From an uncultured Prevotella sp. (lineage in GTDB: Bacteria; Bacteroidota; Bacteroidia; Bacteroidales; Bacteroidaceae): DNA of 51,698 nucleotides. Below the pieces are notes generated by a model that saw only the letters and a list, made by a program, of their open reading frames with translations, did not search any database and was not told the origin of the DNA. How positions within the stretch are numbered: the first letter of the stretch is position 1; each line of letters begins with the position of its first letter. Positions 36,755 through 42,972 of the stretch are shown here, piece after piece. Made by a program: the position numbers and the translations under genes. The stretch spans positions 1 through 51,698 of the forward strand of contig CAMVOS010000017.1 in assembly GCA_947169185.1 (NCBI GenBank), in the 5' to 3' direction.

Positions 36755-38296
36755 TTACTGCAATTTCTTTAAGAGACTTGCGATGCTCACCTTGTCCTCG
36801 ATGATGCCATTGAGTTCGCTGATCTTCACGCGCTCCTGCTCCATCGTATCGCGGAAACGCAGGGTCACGCAACCATCATTAAGAGTATCGTGGTCAACGG
36901 TGACGCAGTATGGCGTACCAATTGCATCCTGACGACGATAGCGCTTACCAATAGAATCCTTCTCATCATACTGGCAGTTGAAGTGGAACTTCAGCTGGTC
37001 GATAATCTCGCGAGCCTTCTCGGGCAGACCGTCTTTCTTCACCAGAGGCATCACAGCACACTTCACAGGAGCAAGAGCTGCGGGCAACTTCAAGACTACG
37101 CGAGTCTCACCGTTCTCAAGCTTCTCCTCCTCGTAGGCGTGACACATAATGCTCAGGAACATACGGTCAACACCGATTGAGGTCTCGATGACATACGGAG
37201 TGTAGCTCTCGTTGGTCTGAGGATCGAAGTACTTAATGCTCTTACCAGAGTATTTCTCATGCTGGCTCAGGTCGAAGTTGGTACGAGAGTGGATACCCTC
37301 TACCTCCTTGAAGCCGAACGGCATCTTGAACTCGATATCTGTAGCAGCATTTGCATAGTGAGCCAGCTTGTCGTGGTCGTGGAAACGGTAGTTCTCAGCA
37401 CCGAAGCCCAGAGCCTGATGCCACTTCATACGAGTTTCCTTCCACTTGGGGAACCACTCGAGCTCGGTACCAGGAGCTACAAAGAACTGCATCTCCATCT
37501 GCTCGAACTCGCGCATACGGAAGATGAACTGACGGGCTACAATCTCATTACGGAAAGCCTTACCAATCTGGGCGATACCGAAAGGAATCTTCATACGACC
37601 TGTCTTCTGCACGTTCAGGTAGTTCACGAAGATACCCTGTGCGGTCTCAGGACGCAGATAAATCTTCATCGAAGCATCAGCTGAGGCACCCATCTCCGTA
37701 GAGAACATCAGGTTGAACTGACGAACGTCCGTCCAGTTACGGGTACCACTGATAGGACAGACAATCTCCTCGTCGAGGATAATCTGCTTCAGCTCGTCGA
37801 GATCCGGACCCTGCATAGCTGCAGCATAGCGGGCGTGCAGAGCGTCGCGCTTCTCCTTTGTCTCCTTTACGCGCTCGCTGGTCTCCATGTACTTAGCCTC
37901 GTCGAACGAGTCGCCAAAGCGCTTGCGAGCCTTCTCGACCTCCTTCTGAATCTTCTCGTCGTACTTGGCAATCTGATCCTCAATCAGCACGTCAGCACGA
38001 TAGCGCTTCTTGGAGTCGCGGTTATCAATCAAGGGATCGTTGAAGGCATCCACGTGACCAGAAGCCTTCCATATCGTCGGGTGCATAAAGATGGCGCTGT
38101 CGATACCCACGATATTCTCGTGAAGCATCGTCATAGCCTTCCACCAATACTGCTTAATGTTATTCTTCAACTCCACACCGTTCTGACCGTAGTCATAAAC
38201 GGCTCCTAAACCATCGTAAATCTCACTTGATGGGAACACAAAACCATACTCCTTGCAGTGGCTTACGATTTTCTTAAATACATCTTCTTGTGCCAT
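36755..38296 (-). CDS. glyS: Glycyl-tRNA synthetase, single-chain class II type
   Basis: This 513-residue enzyme charges tRNA-Gly. It has the N-terminal HCKEYGFVFPSSEIYDGLGAVYDYGQNGVELKNNIKQYWW block. Class II motif 2 appears as QIGKAFRNEIVARQFIFRMREFEQMEMQFF and motif 3 within YVIETSIGVDRMFLSIM. An anticodon-binding domain follows from about residue 405 (KLPAALAPVKCAVMPLVKKDGLP). It is the dimeric archaeal/eukaryotic-like form common in Bacteroidetes, rather than the alpha2beta2 GlyQ/GlyS form. The promoter box TACCTTTG lies 30 bp upstream. Length and motifs are normal. Confidence 0.97.
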   Translation of the reverse strand: MAQEDVFKKIVSHCKEYGFVFPSSEIYDGLGAVYDYGQNGVELKNNIKQYWWKAMTMLHENIVGIDSAIFMHPTIWKASGHVDAFNDPLIDNRDSKKRYRADVLIEDQIAKYDEKIQKEVEKARKRFGDSFDEAKYMETSERVKETKEKRDALHARYAAAMQGPDLDELKQIILDEEIVCPISGTRNWTDVRQFNLMFSTEMGASADASMKIYLRPETAQGIFVNYLNVQKTGRMKIPFGIAQIGKAFRNEIVARQFIFRMREFEQMEMQFFVAPGTELEWFPKWKETRMKWHQALGFGAENYRFHDHDKLAHYANAATDIEFKMPFGFKEVEGIHSRTNFDLSQHEKYSGKSIKYFDPQTNESYTPYVIETSIGVDRMFLSIMCHAYEEEKLENGETRVVLKLPAALAPVKCAVMPLVKKDGLPEKAREIIDQLKFHFNCQYDEKDSIGKRYRRQDAIGTPYCVTVDHDTLNDGCVTLRFRDTMEQERVKISELNGIIEDKVSIASLLKKLQ

Positions 38297-38325
38297 ATTA
38301 ATACGTATATTTCGAAATTTGCCTG

Positions 38326-38333
38326 CAAAGGTA
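38326..38333 (-). promoter_or_regulatory. -7 box (TACCTTTG) for glyS
   Basis: Exact minus-strand TACCTTTGC, 30 bp upstream of the glyS ATG. It is divergent from the tRNA-Val promoter 44 bp away, so two translation-related genes share a control region. Confidence 0.8.
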
Positions 38334-38376
38334 CAACTTTTTTTTGAAATCTCTTGCTGTTTTCAATAATTTTGTG

Positions 38377-38384
38377 TACCTTTG
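38377..38384 (+). promoter_or_regulatory. -7 box (TACCTTTG) for tRNA-Val
   Basis: Exact TACCTTTGC, with CTTG about 20 bp upstream as a -33 candidate, 22 bp before the first tRNA base. Confidence 0.8.
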
Positions 38385-38405
38385 CATCCACTTAACAAAT
38401 TAGTT

Positions 38406-38480
38406 AGGGGCATAGCCCAGTTGGTTTAGAGCGCTGCAGTCACATTGCAGAGGTCCCCGGTTCGAGCCCGGGTGTCCCTA
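38406..38480 (+). tRNA. tRNA-Val (anticodon CAC)
   Basis: A 75-nt cloverleaf can be drawn: acceptor AGGGGCA with TGTCCCT (one G-U), TA linker, D arm GCCC/GAGC around AGTTGGTTTA, anticodon stem CTGCA/TGCAG with loop GTCACAT (anticodon CAC, codon GUG), and T arm CCCGG/CCGGG around TTCGAGC. Discriminator A fits valine. No CCA is encoded. Odd points are an A1-U72 first pair, a C-A mismatch in the D stem and G at position 32. It has its own promoter and terminator. Confidence 0.85.
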
Positions 38481-38492
38481 CGAAAGCAGAAG

Positions 38493-38530
38493 GAGCTGAA
38501 GGAAATTTTTCCCTCAGCTCTTTTATTTTT
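38493..38530 (+). terminator. Terminator of tRNA-Val
   Basis: GAGCTGA pairs with TCAGCTC, extended inward by GG/CC, and is followed by TTTTATTTTT. It begins 13 bp after the tRNA. Confidence 0.9.
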
Positions 38531-38536
38531 GCTTAT

Positions 38537-38567
38537 GCAACGTCACAACGTGTGCAACGTCACAACG
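38537..38567. repeat. CAACGTCA octamer-type array, copy 1
   Basis: CAACGTCA, CAACGTGTG and CAACGTCA follow one another, then CAACG, between the tRNA terminator and the end of a small secreted-protein gene. A nearly identical 28-bp block recurs at 40988-41015. Confidence 0.85.
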
Positions 38568-38575
38568 CCTGTTGA

Positions 38576-39178
38576 TTAACGATTAAAGCCGTGACCATTC
38601 CACTTCAGAGCCGTCTGCCACTTTTCGCGACCGTTCTCACTCCAGTGCGTCACAATGATGTCCTTGCCTACGCGAGGCAGAGCATATGAGGTATTGAAGT
38701 ACTGCACATCAATACCCATATCAGCGGGCTTCATCCGCTTTGTGGCATTGTTATAGCGATAGAACGTCAGACCATCGTACTGCCCTGGGTTCATGCGCAT
38801 GCCACCTTCCGACATCTCGACACACAGCGCAAACAGCTTGTGCTTCTTGTCGGCCATGTTCCAATAGCACATCTCCCACTTGTTTATGAAACCGTCGTGG
38901 TTCGACTGCACCAGGATGTAGCCCGCCTTCCTATCTACGGTAATCGTGAAACCATCGGGCTGAGCCTCGCCCGTGCGGTAACACTCCAGCGACTGCCGCA
39001 ACGCGTTCGACGACTCGTCTGGTGTATTCTCAGGATCGTCGTCGCCAAACGTAGCCCACGCCCATGCAAAATCCATAATGTCGGGCGACGCACCCAGGAA
39101 TCCTACTTTAATTCCATCCTGTGCTGCCATCGATAGTGTACAGCATGCAAAAATCATTGCAAAAATCGTTCTTTTCAT
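38576..39178 (-). CDS. Small exported protein of unknown function
   Basis: With the start at MKRTIFAMIF (39178) the protein is 200 residues with a clear signal peptide ending SMAAQ. The seven codons of the longer reading (39199) would precede that signal and are rejected. The mature part (DGIKVGFLGASPDIMDFAWAWATFGDDDPENTPDESSNALRQSLECY...) has no domain I recognise; it is rich in aromatic residues and includes a beta-rich centre (AGYILVQSNHDGFINKWEMCYWNM). It is the last gene of a run of small exported proteins and lies 28 bp after its neighbour. Confidence 0.75.
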   Translation of the reverse strand: MKRTIFAMIFACCTLSMAAQDGIKVGFLGASPDIMDFAWAWATFGDDDPENTPDESSNALRQSLECYRTGEAQPDGFTITVDRKAGYILVQSNHDGFINKWEMCYWNMADKKHKLFALCVEMSEGGMRMNPGQYDGLTFYRYNNATKRMKPADMGIDVQYFNTSYALPRVGKDIIVTHWSENGREKWQTALKWNGHGFNR

Positions 39179-39206
39179 AATTATTTCTTGATAAGCCATT
39201 ACTTAA

Positions 39207-39710
39207 TTATTTTGCCTTACAAGAAGCGAGGATCTTGTCTACGAGGGGCTTATACTTAGCCTCGTCGCTCTTTTTGAACTTCAGTTCACCGGTAAAGCAC
39301 TTCTTCTGTGGTGTTACCATGCAGTAAACATACTTGACAGCTGGCACCTTTTCGTCATCGATTTCCTCCTCGCCCTCAGCACGGAAGGTGACCTGCTTAC
39401 CTTTCACCACGACGTTTCCTGCCTTCCAACCAGTAGGTTCGCCAAACGAGCGCTCGGTCATCATTTTCATACCGTCTGCCCAGTCTTTCAGTTGCTGTAC
39501 TGTCATATCCATGTCGGTAACAGACACGCTAAGGAACTCAACACTGTCCTCAATTTTAGCATTGAAAGCCTCGTCCATCCACTGCTCCTGAGCCTCGAAA
39601 TTGGCAGGATACTGGCAACTGAACAACTTGCCATTGAAAGTCTTCAAACCCTGTGCACTCACTGTTAACGTCATGACTGCGAAAGCCAGAATTGCAAAAA
39701 TCTTTTTCAT
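39207..39710 (-). CDS. Small exported protein of unknown function
   Basis: This 167-residue protein has a signal peptide MKKIFAILAFAVMTLTVSAQ almost identical in DNA to that of the WG-repeat gene at 40462. The mature part (GLKTFNGKLFSCQYPANFEAQEQWMDEAFNAKIEDSVEFLSVSVTDMDM...) resembles the alpha/beta fold of periplasmic proteins with a PsbP/DUF1795-like feel, but I cannot assign a family. It sits in an operon-like series on the minus strand. Confidence 0.8.
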   Translation of the reverse strand: MKKIFAILAFAVMTLTVSAQGLKTFNGKLFSCQYPANFEAQEQWMDEAFNAKIEDSVEFLSVSVTDMDMTVQQLKDWADGMKMMTERSFGEPTGWKAGNVVVKGKQVTFRAEGEEEIDDEKVPAVKYVYCMVTPQKKCFTGELKFKKSDEAKYKPLVDKILASCKAK

Positions 39711-39717
39711 TGTCTTT
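39651..39717 (-). repeat. Signal-peptide-encoding repeat, copy 1
   Basis: About 67 bp covering the start codon, signal peptide and first leader bases is nearly identical (about 8 differences) to 40891-40957 and weakly similar to 41461-41527, although the proteins that follow are unrelated. Confidence 0.8.
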
Positions 39718-39757
39718 TCTTATTTAAATAGTTATTAATGTTGCTAATACTGTGGAA

Positions 39758-40438
39758 TCAGTTTCGTTCGCTGGTTTCCACCTTTTTCTCAATCTTGGTC
39801 TTGTTCTTCCCCTTCCAGAGCCATATCTCGCGGTCAGAGCCGATGTGGCTGGTGATGTTTGAGGTCTTCTTGTCGATACCTGGATTGGGAATTTCGCGGA
39901 AGTTCTCGACGCGGCTGAAGACATAGTATTCTTCATCCCACAGGTAGGCATCGTAGTATAGGTCTTTGTTTACACCATAGCGACCCAGGCAGACAAGGGC
40001 ATCGATATGGCCGTCCTTGTTCACGTCGAAGAGGACGACACGACCCACCTCGTTCTTATTGGCAGGTTTACCAGGCAACACCTGGCACAACTGCTGCAGC
40101 GGACGATCATAGCCCAGACTCAGATTATAACGTATCACGCCCTCCTCCTCGTCTTCCTCATAGAAAGTCTCATCCCAATAAGGGATATACTTAGCAACCT
40201 CGTCCTTACCGTCAGAGAGGTCCAGCGGTTTGTCGTTCTTAAGGTCTGGAGTAAACACCAGTTCGTCGATGGCGTCCTCGTCAGTTGCCTCCTCAGCAAC
40301 GGTTTTTACAGAGTCGGCAACAGCTGTTGTGTCTTTGACGCCCGTTGAGTCGGCAGCGGCTTCGTCAGCGCTTGTCTTCTTGCCTCCGCATGCCATAAGC
40401 AGCATCAAGACTGAGACGATTAGAATACTTTTTCTCAT
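39758..40438 (-). CDS. Acidic lipoprotein with an EF-hand-like motif
   Basis: This 226-residue protein has a lipoprotein signal (VLMLLMACGGKK, Cys 17), then a low-complexity Ala/Asp/Glu/Thr/Val linker (residues 20-60). A C-terminal domain contains GRVVLFDVNKDGHIDALVCLG, a DxNxDGxxD calcium-binding-like loop as found in FG-GAP/VCBS repeats. The tail is basic (WKGKNKTKIEKKVETSERN). It could bind calcium; function unknown. It lies 23 bp downstream of the WG-repeat gene. Confidence 0.78.
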   Translation of the reverse strand: MRKSILIVSVLMLLMACGGKKTSADEAAADSTGVKDTTAVADSVKTVAEEATDEDAIDELVFTPDLKNDKPLDLSDGKDEVAKYIPYWDETFYEEDEEEGVIRYNLSLGYDRPLQQLCQVLPGKPANKNEVGRVVLFDVNKDGHIDALVCLGRYGVNKDLYYDAYLWDEEYYVFSRVENFREIPNPGIDKKTSNITSHIGSDREIWLWKGKNKTKIEKKVETSERN

Positions 40439-40461
40439 TGTCGTTTAACTGATATAGTTAC

Positions 40462-40950
40462 TTATTCAACAAACTTGCCCGTCTTGTCGATTTTCTTCCA
40501 GACGCGCTGGTAGTCTTCCAGTTTCACCTGTACCTTGGCCTTGCCGTTTTGGAAAGAATAAGCGTTCTCATACTGGCAGGGAATGACCTCTTTTCCTGTC
40601 TTGTCGATGTAGCCATAAATATAGCCGGGGATAGCGACGGCAGCCAAACCCTCGGAGAATTGAGCGGCAGCACGGTACTTACAGGGAATCACCAACTTGC
40701 CATTGAGGTCGATGTAGCCATAGAACTCGTCGTCGTTCTCGACAGGAGCCAGACCTTCCTTGAAATACTTCACATCTCTCCACGTGCAAGGGACGACCAC
40801 CTTGCCGCTCTCGTCGATGAATCCCCACTTGCCGTTTTTGTCTTTCACGCAGGCTCTACCCTCGTTGAAATCGGACTGATAAGCCCACTTCTGTGCACTA
40901 ACTGTTAACGTCATAGCTGCGAAAGCCATCATCATAAAAATCTTTTTCAT
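40462..40950 (-). CDS. Exported WG-repeat protein
   Basis: This 162-residue protein has a signal peptide (MKKIFMMMAFAAMTLTVSAQ) and three or four WG repeats: GRACVKDKNGKWGFIDESGKVVVPC, APVENDDEFYGYIDLNGKLVIPC and AAVAIPGYIYGYIDKTGKEVIPC. WG repeats form a beta-rich binding scaffold of unknown ligand. Its leader DNA is shared with the gene at 39207. A 68-bp spacer with an AACGTCAC repeat separates it from the upstream gene. Confidence 0.9.
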   Translation of the reverse strand: MKKIFMMMAFAAMTLTVSAQKWAYQSDFNEGRACVKDKNGKWGFIDESGKVVVPCTWRDVKYFKEGLAPVENDDEFYGYIDLNGKLVIPCKYRAAAQFSEGLAAVAIPGYIYGYIDKTGKEVIPCQYENAYSFQNGKAKVQVKLEDYQRVWKKIDKTGKFVE

Positions 40951-40957
40951 TGTCTTT
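40891..40957 (-). repeat. Signal-peptide-encoding repeat, copy 2
   Basis: This is the partner of the block at 39651-39717, covering the signal peptide and first leader bases of the WG-repeat gene. Confidence 0.8.
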
Positions 40958-40987
40958 AAATATTGTTTAATGTTTCGTTTTACTAAC

Positions 40988-41015
40988 GCAACGTCACAAC
41001 GTGTGCAACGTCACA
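40988..41015. repeat. CAACGTCA octamer-type array, copy 2
   Basis: The same 28-bp arrangement as at 38537-38564 (CAACGTCA, CAACGTGTG, CAACGTCA) lies in the spacer between the genes at 41019 and 40462. Two matching copies 2.4 kb apart indicate a dispersed element. Confidence 0.85.
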
Positions 41016-41018
41016 TCA

Positions 41019-41522
41019 TTACTTTACCTTCTTGAATTTGTAGGTCTCGCCCTTGCCATCCTTAAGCTCAAAGCTCTGGGCTGTCTGATTAGCAATGGTA
41101 CATTTGCCGCTTAACATGGCCTGGTTGATTGTGAGTTCCTTCTTCTCATCGAGATCTTCCTGTTCAAACTGCCTAAAGGTTTTCTCCAACGCGGGATTAT
41201 TCTTGAATTCAGCCTTCGCCTCGTCATTGTACTTGATGTCCGTAATCTTAGCCTCAACCTTCGAGGCGTCGAGCGCAAAGTCCAGCGTTTTACCTGGTGT
41301 ATAATTCTGAGCAGGTGCGGCGAAGCTGAAAGTTATAATACCAATCTCCTTATCGGCCTTGGCCATCAGGCTCTGACTCATTTGGTTACCTTTAAAAGCC
41401 AGGTTATAGGTCAGCACAGCGATTCCCATCTTCTTCTCGGCCTGCCAGTTACCATCCAAACTCTGTGCACTTGCACTCACTGTCATGGCCACGAGAGCCA
41501 CCATCATCAAAATCTTTTTCAT
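41019..41522 (-). CDS. Small exported protein, lipocalin/DUF4923-like fold possible
   Basis: This 167-residue protein has a signal peptide MKKILMMVALVAMTVSASAQ. The mature part begins LDGNWQAEKKMGIAVLTYNLAFKGNQMSQSLMAKAD and continues in alternating strands to SGKCTIANQTAQSFELKDGKGETYKFKKVK. A GNW opening and regular strands suggest a lipocalin-like beta-barrel as seen in many small Bacteroidetes exported proteins. No family is assigned with confidence. Its leader resembles the shared signal-peptide cassette. Confidence 0.78.
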   Translation of the reverse strand: MKKILMMVALVAMTVSASAQSLDGNWQAEKKMGIAVLTYNLAFKGNQMSQSLMAKADKEIGIITFSFAAPAQNYTPGKTLDFALDASKVEAKITDIKYNDEAKAEFKNNPALEKTFRQFEQEDLDEKKELTINQAMLSGKCTIANQTAQSFELKDGKGETYKFKKVK

Positions 41523-41547
41523 TGTTGTCTTATTTTAATATTAGTAC

Positions 41548-42543
41548 TTAGAACAAATTGCTACCGTTAAGATAAATCTCACCATTGCGGACCTCGCCTA
41601 TCTTGTTGCCAATCATGGTACGTACAGTACCGTCTGATTCTATCCTGCCAACAGTGTTGCCAGCCGAGAATGTTGTTATTTTGCCATCTCTTAACCAGCC
41701 AATACCGTTATACCCGTCGTTAATCCTACCATTCGAGTCGATCTCGCATTTTTTGCCATTATAATAAAGCACTTTGTAACTATTACTATTACTGCTGCTA
41801 CGCTGAGCTGCTGCTCTGGCGGCAGCTTCCTGACGTGCTTTGGCAGCTGCTAGGTCACGCTGGTTCTTGGCTTCTTTCCACTCTGCAATCTGGTTCTCAG
41901 AGATCAACGATCCGTGGAAGGTAAAGGCTACAAGCAACGGGCTGACATGTGTCTCGTATGATCCAATAGAAGTACCGTAGCTGCTGGCCTTCAGCATGCT
42001 TACTTCACCTATCACTTCACCATTCTTTACCACAGCATTGGTCTGTGGGTTGAACTTGATGGTGCCAAGATTAGGCGACACAATGGTACCGTCGTTGCTC
42101 ATCGAACCTACGTTTGTACCTTTCTTGCTGGTCCACTGACCTGTCGATGGATCCAGTTTGTAGCTTACCTTCTGACCAGCAAACTCGCCTTCATCGTAAG
42201 TTTTGTTAAAGGTTATTTCAAGTCCGACGGGATCCCAAGTACCAATCGGTGTACCTTTCCACTTGATGGTAATGGGTGCCGTGCCCTCAGCAGCGGGCTG
42301 GGGAATGGTTGGCGTAATGCTGGCCATCACAGCCTTGATAGAGTCGTTCTTTTGCTGGCGAATCTTGTCTTCCTTGGCCTGCTGTTCCCTAAACTCCTCA
42401 AATCTGTCTTGAGTGGTCTGCACACCAACGGCCTTACGAACTTTACGGGCCAGTTTGCCAAGTCCGAACTGTGCATCGGCAGCAGTTGAGAATGCGAACA
42501 TAGCGATGAGCGCCATAACTGATACTTTCACTGAATGTTTCAT
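41548..42543 (-). CDS. Exported protein of unknown function with a coiled-coil segment
   Basis: This 331-residue protein has a signal peptide ending AADAQ. Residues 30-75 are charged and helical (ARKVRKAVGVQTTQDRFEEFREQQAKEDKIRQQKND), followed by a beta-rich domain with tandem GEVxNGxI-type strands. A second helical stretch (QIAEWKEAKNQRDLAAAKARQEAAARAAAQ) follows, and a C-terminal domain repeats short units (GWLRDGKITTFSAGNTVGRIESDGTV; IGEVRNGEIYLNGS). It lies 30 bp after a 50-residue gene and is probably cotranscribed with it. No known function. Confidence 0.8.
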   Translation of the reverse strand: MKHSVKVSVMALIAMFAFSTAADAQFGLGKLARKVRKAVGVQTTQDRFEEFREQQAKEDKIRQQKNDSIKAVMASITPTIPQPAAEGTAPITIKWKGTPIGTWDPVGLEITFNKTYDEGEFAGQKVSYKLDPSTGQWTSKKGTNVGSMSNDGTIVSPNLGTIKFNPQTNAVVKNGEVIGEVSMLKASSYGTSIGSYETHVSPLLVAFTFHGSLISENQIAEWKEAKNQRDLAAAKARQEAAARAAAQRSSSNSNSYKVLYYNGKKCEIDSNGRINDGYNGIGWLRDGKITTFSAGNTVGRIESDGTVRTMIGNKIGEVRNGEIYLNGSNLF

Positions 42544-42573
42544 AATGCTTTGTGATTTTAATTGGTTTATAAT

Positions 42574-42726
42574 TTATAATGTTTTTAATATCTCTTTTAA
42601 TTGTCGCTGTACCTCCCATTTCACCATATCGCGCATAGCGAACAGGAGTCGTGCCTGTTCCTCAGTATAGCTGTGGGCTTCCTGGTGCCTGCGCTCTTGT
42701 TGATTGTTTGGTGTCAGCTTATCCAT
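42574..42726 (-). CDS. Small hypothetical protein (50 residues)
   Basis: I take the start at MDKLTPNNQQERR. The protein is charged and helical (YTEEQARLLFAMRDMVKWEVQRQLKEILKTL) with no signal peptide, and ends in an amphipathic helix. Support comes from a TAACTTTG promoter box about 105 bp upstream and the 30-bp distance to the next gene. The longer reading to 42855 runs through the promoter and is rejected. Function unknown; coding status is likely but not proven. Confidence 0.55.
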   Translation of the reverse strand: MDKLTPNNQQERRHQEAHSYTEEQARLLFAMRDMVKWEVQRQLKEILKTL

Positions 42727-42972
42727 TGACGTTTCGTATCTTTTTGTTTCGATGCAAGGACGGTGCAAACCGAGTGCAATGGAGCTCGCTCCAATTGCCG
42801 AGGTGCTGCCCGTTCTCGCGATTTCAAGCGCAAAGTTAAGGCAAAAACACGGCAAATTGTTCAGCAGAAAGCACGGAAAGTTGTGCAGAATCTGCCAAAA
42901 TGCCCGATTTCAACGAATTTCAAACCTTTATTCTCTGTTTTCACTCAAACAGGTTAACGTTTTTCAAACTTC
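42727..42972. other. Non-coding spacer between the AraC fusion gene and the 50-residue gene
   Basis: No gene was found. It contains the promoter box at 42831-42838 and an imperfect direct repeat of about 24 bp (CACGGCAAATTGTTCAGCAG, then CACGGAAAGTTGTGCAG, around 42849-42892). No clear terminator for the AraC fusion gene is visible. Confidence 0.6.
42831..42838 (-). promoter_or_regulatory. -7 box (TAACTTTG) for the small exported-protein cluster
   Basis: Minus-strand TAACTTTGC, with TTTGCC about 20 bp upstream, matches both Bacteroidetes elements. It would drive the 50-residue gene and the exported-protein genes that follow, with a leader of about 100 nt. Confidence 0.65.

Noticed and set aside
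38406..38567. Phage or island attachment site at tRNA-Val
   Set aside because: No integrase and no direct repeat of the tRNA 3' end were found nearby.
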